64,000 nt of DNA. Source: Fragum whitleyi. Taxonomy: Eukaryota; Mollusca; Bivalvia; Cardiida; Cardiidae. The notes beneath the pieces were generated by a model, which was not told the DNA's origin, did no database searches, and saw only the letters and a list, made by a program, of their open reading frames with translations. Of this stretch, positions 44,026 to 55,878 are shown in pieces (position 1 is the stretch's first letter; each line of letters starts with the position of its first letter). The DNA lies in contig OX411554.1 in the NCBI GenBank assembly GCA_948146395.1, positions 41,925,869 to 41,989,868 of the forward strand. The letters are read 5' to 3'. The translations under genes and the position numbers were made by a program.

Positions 44026-44664
44026 CCTGCAAAGAGTTATTGTGCTCATGTGAAGATATGACTTTTACGATGGAGGGCAAACATACGTTAAATGCATATT
44101 GAAAACTTTGCATATAATTTTCTTCTAAAATTGAAGATAAATAAATGTATAAGTCCATTATAATATTTAAAAGGAAAATCTATTTCGATTAGACGAAAGA
44201 CATGCATTTTATAGACGAACTAATTAAATTCAATTACGGTCAATATAATTTATTATTTTGGATCACCAGAAGGTATATATTTGATTGTAATTATTTTCTC
44301 ATAAATGTCCTTAGATAGGCTTTCAAAGAACGCTGAAAAGTATTGTGCATGTGAGTTGCTTCTCTTGTTACATGAAAAAAAATTCTCTGAATCAATTACA
44401 GGAGGTTCGGGCCTGTTTACGAAAGCAGGAGCTAAAGAGCTTCTATTTCATTTTATTCGCTGTCTACCAAAAAGGGACTATTAAGAACAAATTTAAAACG
44501 TGAACTTTCAGCAGCATTGAGCAATACTTTTCGTGCGTTTTAAGGTGAGTGGTTCGTAGTTGATTTTAGATTTGAAAGACGATTGAATTGCTAAATTCCA
44601 GAAAACTGAAGATTTTCATCACTTGATATAGTAGTCACATATTCTTTATTTCTTCTTCGTAATC

Positions 44665-44872
<208 letters not shown>

Positions 44873-45022
44873 CCCTTTAATTAATGTTTTAAAAAAAAAG
44901 AACCATTTTCCTAGTGGCGCTAACTATTCCATTATAGAAACAGGAATTTTAGTATAGAGACTTTTACCACGAACCTGATGCCTTAGCATCTTCCTTTTCT
45001 CTTGTTACGATTGTCTTGACTT

Positions 45023-45180
45023 TATAATATGACCTACGTCGTGGGAGTTAAATAACCCCGTTGAATACATGTGATTTCACGTGGGTCTTGGAATACTAGT
45101 GGAATAAGTATGCAAATGAGAGGAGAACGTAAAGCAAACGTATATTATCGTTGTGAAAACATTGTCCCAATGACATTGCT
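45023..45180 (+). mobile_element. Family B foldback, truncated copy 4
   Basis: It begins TTTATAATATGACCTACGTC and has GTGGGAGTTAAATAACC and ACTAGTGGAATAAGTATGCA, then decays. The second hairpin is missing. It ends about 100 bp from the FkbM fragment. Confidence 0.65.
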
Positions 45181-45279
45181 GACGCCATTTCGCAATGTAT
45201 TTGCAAACTTCAATCGATAAATTTCTTTCCTGTATTTTGTCCGAATAACACTACTGATATTTGCATTTTTTGTCCAAAA

Positions 45280-45577
45280 GCTCAGATTTACCAACGTCCA
45301 AGATTTTTCAATGGCCAGTAAGAGAAGAAAAGCCGTGAAAATACACCTTTTGACTTTCCATTTTTGTAACTGAGTTGCCCTGCGTATTTGTCCAGTGAAG
45401 ATTGCCTATTTGGTCTATTATTATCATGTAATTCCCTGGTCATATTTTTGTCATATATATGCATCAACGGTACAACTTTTCGGCTCAGGAGTATTTTTGT
45501 AAAATATGCAAAACCTGGGCAGCGCCTGTGACAAAAAATAAAACGTAAAGGATCTTTCTCAATGTTTTCTTCAACAT
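45280..45577 (-). pseudogene. FkbM-type gene, 5' fragment (copy 4)
   Basis: From ATG at 45577 the frame reads MLKKTLRKILYVLFFVTGAA then HILQKYS and a stop, a start plus signal-anchor like the third copy at 62743. Downstream, in shifted frames, FHGF and LKNLGR appear, matching FHGFPCLK and LQNLGR of the intact genes. The similarity stops near 45285, before the SAM-binding domain, so the methyltransferase core is lost. DNA similarity to 62610-62743 (GTAAAATATGxxAA, CTGTGACAAAAA/CTGTCATAAAAA) confirms the relation. A family B fragment lies just downstream, and CT/GA microsatellites flank the area. Confidence 0.75.
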
Positions 45578-45699
45578 ATGCATTCTGTTTCAATAACGTC
45601 TTCTCTTTCAGATGGTCTAAAAACTTGAGCAGTAGTAACATAGTGGAAAATTTGACCAATTAGAATTAAATATTGATTGTTGTTAACGATTTCGAAGAG

Positions 45700-45790
45700 T
45701 TCAAGAACGACCCCGGAGACTTTTTTAAATGGTTTGAGTGAGTGTTTGTCGTTTGGAATGAATGAGTGGACTGTCTATGTGATTTACTGT
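45700..45790 (+). mobile_element. Family A MITE, right-end fragment (A14)
   Basis: AATGGTTTGAGTGAGTGTTT, GGAATGAATGAGTGG, then GTGATTTACTG and TA: the right part of family A with an internal deletion. Confidence 0.65.
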
Positions 45791-45866
45791 ATATCTCACA
45801 AAGTGTTCGATTCATAGCATTCATATCAGGCCTTCATTTTTTTGTTTCTCAAAATAATGAATAATA

Positions 45867-46292
45867 CAGTTAATTACATCGTGGAATTGACATTCACCCC
45901 GATCAAAACCATCCTGAATCGCTCAACTTGCACTCTTTTCATTTTTTTTCATTCAAAACACTTATTAATTCACTTAAAAACTCTCCGAATCTTTGAAAAC
46001 AATTCGAAATTATTTTAAACGATCATTATTTTATTCAAATTGGTCAAACTATTTCACAATTGTTCTTGGCTGGTGTTGATTTTAAAGTGTCTGATTGGTA
46101 CCTGAAGACAAAAATTAGAAAGTATGTATTTTTTTATAAGGGATGTAATAAATATTTCTAATTTTGTTTGACGAAATTATCATTTTTGAATGATTTCCCT
46201 TAAATTTCATTCAAACCTCGCTCCACACACTCATTTAATATAATTCCGGAATCATTTCAAAATCATTCACAATTTCGCAATGTTATTAACTG
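45867..46292 (-). mobile_element. Family A MITE, complete copy (A15)
   Basis: This 426 bp copy is flanked by TA, with CAGTTAATTACATCGTGGAA at the left and CGCAATGTTATTAACTG at the right. It belongs to the second interior subtype (GTTCTTGGCTGGTGTTGATT). Confidence 0.85.
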
Positions 46293-46546
46293 TAAAACAA
46301 CTTACAAACTTAGCAATGTAAATTGTTTAATGAAAAGGAAAATTTGCACTCACCGCGATCACAATCATTCTCTTGGAACTTATTCATTCATTAAATACTT
46401 AACGCTTAGACAAACGTTAAAACCCCTAAATATTCCTTCAAGACGACCAATAAATTCATTCAAACCGATCATTCAATTTCACGATTATATTAGCTTGCGT
46501 GGATTTTTAACCACGGAGACACAAATTTATTAATTGAAAATACATT

Positions 46547-46600
46547 GAGAGACAGAGAGCGAGGCGAGAGAGAGAGATGGAAAGAGAGAGAGAGAGAGAC

Positions 46601-46691
<91 letters not shown>
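46547..46691 (+). repeat. GA/AG microsatellite of about 145 bp
   Basis: GA dinucleotides with GACA and GGCG variants in the first half. The strand polarity is opposite to the CT run at 44665-44868. Reading frames across it are repeat artefacts. Confidence 0.95.
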
Positions 46692-46692
<1 letters not shown>

Positions 46693-46735
46693 AAATTTGC
46701 AAACAGTTTGTCCAGTTTTGTCATACTGAACGCAG

Positions 46736-46825
46736 GATCACCCGGGGTAACCCGATGCAGGGAAATCGGAGGATACCAGAATTTGGAGGTAAACAAAGAA
46801 AGACAGATGCAACACAGGTCTGTAA
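46736..46825 (+). repeat. Repeat found inverted at 51050-51135
   Basis: It shares ACCCGGGGTAACCCGAT, GGAGGATACCAGAATTTGGA and GGTAAACAAAGAAAGACAGA with the reverse strand of 51050-51135. It is non-coding as far as seen; the sharp, high similarity over about 85 bp suggests a short mobile unit. Confidence 0.7.
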
Positions 46826-49800
46826 TTCCGTATTGAATATTCAATTTAAAGGCAAGATCGGGCGTATTTACTTCTTCAGGCGGTTGCCTTCTGTAACTAA
46901 GAAACAGTATGTAATAACTTTCTAGTTGTTCCTCAGCGAATAAACAGTGTGTCATATCTTGAAAGTTGAAATTGTGTATTTCTAGCATGCCAATGTCAGT
47001 TTGCAGTCAAGTTTTGTCCAACTGTGGAACATTTCTAATACGCCGACAGAACAGTTATAAAATTTGGTCATTTTTCTTTAATTTACGCTGTCCCTTTTCA
47101 TTGGTGTGTGGAAGTATTACTTGTTTTTGTGTGAAAAACGTCACCAGGTATGATTATTTTTGGATACTAGGAATTGAGAGTAACTTCAATTAGTGATACG
47201 GAGAGTTTAGAGGATTGATACTGAGAACTCTAATATTTTGTGAACTTGAATTGTTGATTTGGTGGCAGAGGCTGTGTAGATGACGATGTAATAAAGCTTG
47301 AAGTATCTTTTCACGTGCATTTGGTAAGAATAATTGTATTATTTCTATCACTTACAAAAATAGGAGGTAATTCTATGAACAAATCCTGGTTAAGGGTATA
47401 TCAAGAAATATTGTTTTGCAAAAGGTGCAATCAGATGAGATAAGTGGCTTCTTTTTGACAAGAAATATCGCAAGTGCAGCTAAAACTAGTGGTTTGATAT
47501 TTTGGCCGAACAATGTTGTGCCGTCTAATTTCTCGTTGTGCAGGCAGATATGTTGGATGTGGTAGAGTAAAGACTCTATTATTATACATGCATGCATCTT
47601 TTGAAATCTGTCTTTTCAATAATATGAGACATTGTAATATTTATACTAAAATAATATCATTAAAATTATTTTCGTAACCAGCGCGTTCGGGTCTATTGAA
47701 ATTACATTTTCCGCGTTACGATAGTACAGCGGGAAAATGCTGTCTTCTTGTTACGACTCAGCTAAAGAAGATGTTTTGATATTCGTGTGTACTACATAGC
47801 TTTTTTTGTGCTCACGCGCTCGCAAAAAAAATAGGTCTAGTATACGTCATCAACTTTTGTGCGACACGAAGTGCTTTGTGTGCTTGCACTCCACTAAGCC
47901 GTGCTAAAATCAAAGAACTGATAGTACTGAAGGCGCGGGACCTGAATAGATGAAACAACACACAAGGTCAATTTTCTGAAATATAATCTTGATTATTAAC
48001 CTTGTCCTTATTATGTATACCAGATATTTTCTTACTTTTCACTGCCAAAATCACTGCTGTGTCAAAGATACACAGATATTTGATCTTGTCCGAATACCTT
48101 GCAAATAGGGAAAAGAAGAAAACTCTGCCAACTAACACTTTCTCCTTAATTATTTATGCTTTCTTCTACAAATTTTACTAATTTGCCCACAAATTGTATA
48201 AAGTTTGCAACCCTTTACAATTTTTACCTGTCTAAACATTTGTTGTTTTTGTGTAATTTGATATATATCTGGGGTAGAAATTGAAAAAATGGGGTATGAG
48301 TATAGGGAGTACCATATTGTGGGAAAGGGAGAAATCGATCCTATCAATTTCTTGTTTTCCCCACAGTAAAATACAACTTCTTTGTGGAATTCAGTTCAAT
48401 GTAAAAGAATGAGCCGACGAGCTTGCGCCCCTAAAAAAGCATTTATACGATTGTTAGACGAAATGATCGAATGGATAAATTGACTGACTAGTAGCAAATC
48501 AACCTACCCAATTAAAATTATAAAAACGCGAGTCTGCAAAGTAATCTATATACGGGCATAGTAATCTAAACCTTGGGAATTAGTTGTGTTTTGCGGATTC
48601 AGGGGGCATACCGTTCGACATATTTCCCTTGAAGTGAGTTCGGAATGTTGCTTACGATCCCTATAGGTTAATGGAACCCTTGGTTTCCCTTGCCTAAAAA
48701 AGCCTTGGTAAAAAGATGAAAAAAAGGAGTGCATGCCTTCAAATGTCACCTTGCCTCTTTATAAACCAGACCTTCAGCGCTTTTAGCGCTTTGATTACTT
48801 CATAGTTTTTAACAAAATATTGCGCCAACACCATGTCGTTATGAGCATCTCTTCAGGTTTCTTATCAAAGAGAATTCGTCTTTTTCGTAATCGTCTTTAT
48901 ATGCCTTTAGTGTCAAGGAATGGGCAATTGTTCTTTCAGAATAGAGGATTATTATTTTGCCTAACCTTATGGGCAATTTTGCATCGTTCAATTAGCAATA
49001 GATATGACGCTTCATGTTCCAGTCCTTGTGGTCAAAAACTGGTATTACCTCTGAATGAAGGATAACCATTTTTGAAGCTGGATAACTACTCTTCACCTTT
49101 ACATTGAAAAGAAAAATAGATCTTGCGTCAAAACATTATCAAAGTGCAATAATACTTCATGGTTAAATAATCCGGAACATTCTGTGAAAGTTTCATTTAA
49201 ATCCATCCAAAAATATTAGAGAGTTAAAACATCAGTGAGCCAGTTTTCCACGTCGCGGCATAATATAACAAAAGCGCTATAATATGCACATGGCCTTATG
49301 ATAAGGAACATTCCGGTAAATCCATCCATAAACAAGGGGTTGAACAAACAAGTTTTTTTTTTTTTACATCTATATCCCCATTTACCATGACGTGATAAAA
49401 TGCCGCCAATCTGTGACAACATGCACCTAGCCAAACGATATCACACATTCTTTGACAGTTTTACTGCAATAAATAAACAAGGAAATTCACACGAAGGCTC
49501 TCTTTTTTCTGACGGCACATCATCAGAAACATTCTGTGAAAGTTGCATGAAAATCCGTACATAAATGAATGGTGATGTTTAAAATGAATAGACGTACAGA
49601 CGGACCGACGCAAAATGATACCAATATACCTTTACCTTCAGTGGCGGATAATAATAATCATTTTATGATGCCCCTTAACGCTCGGTTTCATTTGGCAAAA
49701 CTATTGACAATAATTTTTAAATAGTCTTATATAAAGTTTATTTACAATAATACTGTCGAATTGATCATGTATTTACAACAATTGATTAATATCGTGATCA

Positions 49801-50158
49801 AATTTTATTGTCAATTTCATTGTGGTGTATTTGTTGCTTTACACGGACCACTCTTCTCTGGCAACACAAAGTCTCCTACCGGCCGAATAATATATTACAT
49901 AAGTCCTACATCCGTATTCTACTCTAAAATCAATTGGCTGGACAAAAACTTGTTCTTTAACCCATTTAGATGCTAACTCGTGTATCAAAAGTATGCTTAG
50001 TACATACAAGCGATTAGAAAAAAATAACTCAAATTGCCATTTTCGAGTTTTCCTTCATGACGGGCTTCCATGTCTTCAATAAAAAACCAACGGACCGGAA
50101 CGAACTTGAAAAGACATATAAACGAAATATAACAAAACATCTTTCAAGAATAGTCGAA
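46825..50158. other. Gene-free stretch
   Basis: I see no recognised gene in over 3 kb. Frames of up to 81 codons (for example 48820-49065) are not convincing. Around 49130-49620 three diverged units with AACATTCTGTGAAAGTTTCA or CATTCCG and ATCCATCCAxAAA, one ending GTACAGACGGACCGACG, resemble the tandem-unit class seen at 35240-35870. Confidence 0.5.
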
Positions 50159-50589
50159 CAGTTAACAGCATCGTCAAATTGGCAAGGTGTATGATTTTGG
50201 AATGAAATTGAAGCAGTAGGACGAAGGGCTTTAAAGTGAAAAATAACGGAGATAATCCAAAGTCGCTAATTTTGTTCTTGATGTACAAAAAAGGCGATAT
50301 TTATTGTCTTCCTTTAGTGAAACATGCATTCAAGTTCTATAAATAGCTTCCCATCTCCTTAAGAATCATCTAGACTCATATAATTTCAATTATGTCAGTG
50401 AAATAGCAATTTTTCTAAAGCTGTATTTGTTTTTTTTTTCTTATAAAGTTGTTGATCTTTTTTATGATTTAAGAGCGTTTTTTGAATATTTTTGAATGAA
50501 TGTTTCGAATGAATGAATGGAGCGCTGAGTGAGCAATTTAGAATAGTTTTGGTTGAGATGAATGTCAATTTTACCATGTTACTAAACTG
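50159..50589 (+). mobile_element. Family A MITE, complete copy (A16)
   Basis: This 431 bp copy has CAGTTAACAGCATCGTCAAA at the left and TACCATGTTACTAAACTG at the right, followed by TA. The centre keeps CGCTAATTTTGTTCTTGATG with a decayed right arm. Confidence 0.83.
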
Positions 50590-51924
50590 TACAAGCTTAA
50601 AATATATAAGATCAAACATGGCTGCATTACAATTATCTTCTTAGTTCACCATTATCATTAAATCGACTTACTCTTAACTCCCAACATCTTGCCTCAGAGT
50701 ATCCTGTATCATAAAATGCGACACTTCCAATTTTAATGTTCTCCAAACATTGATATTTTAACATATTTTACAGTGAAAATCCATTTTCCTTTCAGAATAT
50801 ACCGTATACTTTTGATGCAGTTCAATTCTTTGAAATTTATGCATGATTTGTCAATGATACTGAGCATATTGTGTAGTTTAAATCAAATTTATCACGACTC
50901 TCTAAATTAAATTTAATTTACTCATTTAACCATAACTGACATCTTTCATCTCTTATTATAATTATATCTTTGGATTGCTTGACTAAATGTTTAAAACTTT
51001 GCAGCATCCTGATTATCTTATTTTCTAGTGATAAATAGTGAAAAATGCAGACCATTGTTGCTTCTGTCTTTCTTTGTTTACCTCCAAATTCTGGTATCCT
51101 CCGAGTTCTCTGTATCGGGTTACCCCGGGTGAGGATATGTTGCGTAAATATTCGCATTCATAAGACGACCATCCAGACGAATATGAAAGACGTTTGTTCA
51201 ACACCGATTCTCGCGCAACTTTAATCCTACAGAAACAGTGGTGTGATATGTGAATATTGAATATTACTTTCCCATTCAAAATTATGAATCATTTTAAATT
51301 TATCCTTTACAAAGACCTTGACCTTGAATTTGGCGAGAACAGAAAGATCTTGTGACAAGCAATGCACGATTTAAATATGAAGTCTCCATCATTAATCATT
51401 GGAACGTAATACCTGATTCAAAAGTTAATATAAAAAAGAAATGCACACTAGAAATATGAAGACTGTATCATATATCATTCCAAAGTAATGGAATGTAAAA
51501 GTTTGAATTTTACACTTACTTGACCTTGAAAAATAACCTTGACTGATGACCTTGAAGTTGGTACAAGCATACACAATCAAAATATTCATGTTGTCTCTTT
51601 CACTAACCAATCAAAAGTTGTGGTCAATGTAAATGTTCGTGGGTGACAAACGGATAAATAGACAAGACAAAAACAATATGCCCCCGATCGATTCGATGAC
51701 ATAGAAGAGAGAAAGAGAAACTGGTCGAGATTCATTTCTTCTGAACCAAATTTATGAATTTTATTTTTATACGGAATTGGCCAACTGATTAGACTATCGA
51801 ATAAATCCGTGATTTGAAAATTTAACTGCACATTCTCTACCTTTTAGGTCCATTTGGAGCTTTCTGATATTCATTTCATAACGTATGGCTTGACTTTGAC
51901 ATGTGGCTGTACTTTTTTGTTTTT
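50590..51924. other. Gene-free stretch with repeat tails
   Basis: I see no gene. The inverted partner of 46736-46825 is at 51050-51135. Positions 51490-51720 have the TTGACCTTGA... repeats and end AAAAACAATATGCCCCCGAT, a tail I associate with common mollusc repeats. Confidence 0.5.
51050..51135 (-). repeat. Inverted partner of 46736-46825
   Basis: It shares TCTGTCTTTCTTTGTTTACC, TCCAAATTCTGGTATCCTCC and ATCGGGTTACCCCGGGT with the other copy in reverse. The two lie 4.2 kb apart. Confidence 0.7.
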
Positions 51925-52028
51925 CTTTGTGAAATTGACATCGACTCCGGTCAAACCCTTTCGAAATCGTTAACAAAGCTAACTCATACATGGAATTCCA
52001 ACATGTACAACTCACTGAAAACTCTGCG
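51925..52028 (-). mobile_element. Family A MITE, left-end fragment next to A18
   Basis: GTGAAATTGACATCGACTCC, TCAAACCCTTTCGAAATCG and AACTCATACATGGAATTCCA match the reversed left 90 bp of family A. A complete copy follows within 11 bp. Confidence 0.6.
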
Positions 52029-52038
52029 AAATGTATTG

Positions 52039-52476
52039 CAGTTAATTACATCGTGAAATTGACATTCGCCCAGATTAAAAAAAAACATTCTGAATTGCCC
52101 GCTCAACACTCTATTCATTCATTCCAAACACTCCACTCACTCACTCAAAAACGTCCCGACATACTTCAAAAAAACGCTTCGAAATGGTCCAAAATGATTA
52201 TTTTTTCAATTAAATCGATCAAATAATTGCATGATTTTATTGGCTGGTGTTGAATTCTTAGGCTCTTATTTGTCCGGAACAGAAAAAATCAGAAAAAGGA
52301 CAGATTTTAATAATGGGCGGTTAAAACTATCGCTTATTTCGATCAATAGGAGGAACTCACCGATTATATGTTAACTCCCTTCAATTTCACCAAGACTCGT
52401 TCCACACACTCATTCAATTTTCAATTCATAACCTTTCCAAATCATTCGACATGTAGATTTCAGAAATGATTTACTG
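52039..52476 (-). mobile_element. Family A MITE, complete copy (A18)
   Basis: This 438 bp copy has CAGTTAATTACATCGTGAAA at the left and CAGAAATGATTTACTG then TA at the right. It is of the second interior subtype (TTTATTGGCTGGTGTTGAAT). The central palindrome is largely lost. Confidence 0.82.
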
Positions 52477-52477
52477 T

Positions 52478-52610
52478 AACAATATTTCGGAATTTACATT
52501 CAACTTGATAAGAAACATTCGATCTGCTCGATTAGAATCATTTCATTCTTTCCAAATAACTCAAAAGTCATTCAAAGAAACTTTCCGGAGAAAGTTAAGA
52601 CCACTGAAAT
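52478..52610 (-). mobile_element. Family A-like fragment
   Basis: TTTACATTCAACTTGATAAG, TCGATTAGAATCATTTCATT and CTCAAAAGTCATTCAAAGAA loosely follow the reversed left part of family A. It is much diverged. Confidence 0.4.
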
Positions 52611-53210
52611 TTCGAAAATCCGTTTAAGTTTAGAAAATAAAATGGACAAAAATGAAAACTTCGACGAAATTGTTCATACAATTTCTACTACAAACATTCT
52701 TTTCGTTGATCCAAGTCCACAGACCACCTGTATATAGGTGGAGTCCAGAAATCATTTGACTTGGAATGTGTTTTGGTAAATGGCACGAATAAAGCCGAGC
52801 TTCATTAAAAACTTTTTTCAACAGATTCCCAAAACAGTGAACTGTATAGTACGCCAAAGCGAATAATAGGCCAATATAAGCTTTCAACGCAAACAAAACA
52901 GGTTCTTTCCAAAAAGCCATACTTTTGATTGTTTGTGGGGTTTTTTTTTTCAAAACGCTACAATTTTATCACTCGACCGTTCAAATGTATTGTTTGTTAC
53001 TGTTATCGCGTCAAAGCTAATTTTGTCAGAAGTTCTCAGTTTTGCTTATGAATAGTAACAATACTCGCAATAGACTGGTAGCCGTCTCTTAAATAGAGGT
53101 ACCTTATTGAAAATATATCTACTAAGTCATGTCTAGATTCTAAAGGCCATTTTAATTTCTGAAGGGTTCAGTTGGGTTATCTACCTTGTTACAAAAACTT
53201 CTAAAAACAG

Positions 53211-53459
53211 GGCCTGGGGCCCGTTTTACTAAACTTCTTACGATCATTTTTTGCGTAAGTCAAAATTTAAAGTTGCTTCTAGATTAGTAAGTCGATATGG
53301 AATTCTGCAATGCATCATCTCATTGGAATCGTCTTCTAAAGACGATTCCGATGAGATATTTCAAGGCAGAATCTAACAATGAATGTAAACATCAAGTACG
53401 ATTTGTGATTTTGTCTTACGATTAATTTTTTCGCAAAACGTTTAGTAAAACGGACCCCT
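53211..53459. mobile_element. hAT-like MITE with an internal hairpin
   Basis: This is about 250 bp with inverted ends CTGGGGCCCGTTTTACTAAA and, mirrored, CAGGGGTCCGTTTTACTAAA. In the centre (53318-53357) CTCATTGGAATCGTCTT pairs with AAGACGATTCCGATGAG around CTAA. It is non-coding. No convincing 8 bp duplication is seen. Confidence 0.8.
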
Positions 53460-55320
53460 GAATCCCAGGCTATACCTGTAATTTATTGTATTGCTAAATC
53501 CACCGTCATCGAAATATCGTTTACAGACTTCAAAAATCCAAAGTTTCTCCACAAATTGTCCTCTTTTCCATTTGAAATCGGCGGAAACTTCACAATATTG
53601 TCCAGTTTGAAGTTCAACTTTGTTCTTCAAGTTTTTACTACTAAATTCAATCTTCCCCTTTACTAATCTTTTAAGCGATAAAAACGCCATTTATGCTGTA
53701 CAAGAGCCGTAACCGTTTATCGTTTTCTCAAAGATATCTTCAAATTTAGCACGTAACCTGCAATTATAACAGAAAAGATGTTGTCACACCAATTTTATTT
53801 GAAATGGCACGTTTTGCAATACATTACTGTTCGACAGAAGGGAAAAAAGAAACTATTCGAAAGTGTTAAGTTTTTATTTTGTTCAGTATTTGTTAATTTT
53901 GTTCCGCTATGCCCTTGTACTGTTATGCAAATCGGGCTACCAACTTTTTAACATCCGCGAACGTTTTGCATTAGAACTTGGTACACTTAACAATATCGTA
54001 AAATTAACAAGTTGAGTGATTTTGGAATAATATTTCGGAACGATAACGAATAAGGGAGTGGAGTGAGTTTTGAATGAAATTTAAGGGAGATATATCATAA
54101 TCGTTCAAAAATGGTCGACATTTCAATCAAATCCAACAAATAATCGTATGAATTTATTTAGTGCGGTGCCTTATGTAATCCCGTAGGATTTTCGTGCTGA
54201 AATTGATTTTTTGGCTTTAATTGATTGTTTATGGGTCAAGCCATCGGAAAGTATGCGGGTCCAAATTTTTCTGGTCGGTTCCCTGATTTTATGGGCTCTC
54301 AAAGGAACCCATATGGGCAAAATGGGTATTTTCCTATTACTAGGTTCAGGAAAGGCGTTTTATTTTGTTCTTCTTAAATGTTTTCTTTAGGTGAACATTG
54401 TATTTAGTGTTAGAACATTTTAGAAAATTCAGTAACCCATTTTCAAAAGCTTTTCTACTATTTTTGGGCTCTCACAGAGCCCGAAATAGCAATTTTGGCT
54501 TTTTCCTATTAATGGGTAAAGGAAAAACATTATTTTGTTTAGGGATGATTTTTAAGCTCTGTTTGGTATAAAGTGTTGGTTGGCATTGAAATACTTGCAG
54601 TTCCATGTTCTCTATAACTATTTCAGGATTTTATGGGCTCTCCGGCATAATAGCCTATGCGAACTGATCTGGGTGCTTTTTTGAATAAGGATTATAAAAA
54701 AGGTTATTTTCATTGCGGTTGAACCGTTCTCCAATTACTTTCAGCCGTTATTGTATTAAAGAAAGATTTGGTATTTGGTACAATAAGCCCCTACTTAAAG
54801 TCTAATAATCCTTTTGATTGGCTTGCAAAGAATCCCATAGGAGCCGGACAATGAGTTTCCGAAGTTGGGTTTAAAGAATATCGGCACTTCTTATGGTGTT
54901 GACAGGTACCAAAATTGCTGCAATTGATTCTTAAATGGTTGAAACAAAATGTCGATCGAAATTCTCTTATCCAACAACGACATGCTTAATCAATTTAAGT
55001 GGACTTTAATGAGCGCATATGAACCAACATGGACACTTTGCCTTATGATAGGTGGGAGAAAATCAATTTCTTGTCTTAAACCTTTCTCGAGCCTCATGAA
55101 ATTAAGTAGGGTTATTTGATGAGGGTAGAATTATAAAAAAAATCAAATATCCAAAGCCAACACATGATTATTGGCGCTTGTTGAAGCCCATTTGTAAAAG
55201 TTTGAATATCATCCAAATAAAAGGAGGAACTAGTCTATAGTTTGAAGCTTTCATACAAAAGTCTAAAAACCTAAAATATGTAACCCCGGTCGACTGTATC
55301 AAACTTGCTATATTAATTAA

Positions 55321-55874
55321 AGCTGCTCTTTCACAGATTGGGAAATGCGATTTTTGATTTTTTTTTTAAAATTAATTGGAAATTATGACTTTATCGTGTA
55401 AAAAACTCTACAATACAACGATTCGATCTTGTAAGGAAAAAAAAAGACAGATATTTCTGAATTTAGCGTATATCATTCTGAAAAAATAAAGCAACTAATA
55501 ACGCGGCTTACGTCTAAAATATCATTCTTAAATTTTGAGTCAACTATTTACGCATGCAATTCCTTCTGTTTGTCCCATTCTTTCAAAGGTCAATGTCGAA
55601 GTATTTGTCAATTGGGGAACTTCATATCGAAACATGCGAAAAATATAACATTATACATGAAAATTAACAATTTCGAAATTTATAGACTGGATATAAAAAG
55701 ATAAGTTCCTCACTGACCTTGCCGATTCGAACATTCAAGCTACATCTGTTTTAAAGAGTTGTTGTTAGTGCCATACCCATGTGCGATTCTTAAACATCAA
55801 AAAAAGCACAAATTTCCGAATCTAAGAACCAGATTTGTAATTGTTCTAGATGAAGAACTGTGAAAGAGTAGCTT
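55321..55874. mobile_element. TTAA-flanked MITE (family C), copy 2
   Basis: This 554 bp copy has ends AGCTGCTCTTTCACAGAT and CTGTGAAAGAGTAGCT, with TTAA on each side (55317-55320, 55875-55878). Similar in length to copy 1 at 41269 and placed inside element F, so it inserted after F. Confidence 0.88.
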
Positions 55875-55878
55875 TAAG

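Noticed and set aside
45288..45659. 123-codon frame at the FkbM fragment as a gene
   Set aside because: It is the wrong frame across a gene remnant; the real similarity is in another frame starting at 45577 and is interrupted by a stop.
46490..46988. Ser-Leu-rich and Arg-Glu-rich frames of up to 152 codons on both strands
   Set aside because: They run across a GA microsatellite; the flanking parts have no recognisable protein features.
53442..53690. 82-codon minus-strand frame
   Set aside because: Its end overlaps the hAT-like MITE and nothing in it is recognisable; evidence is too weak to call a gene.
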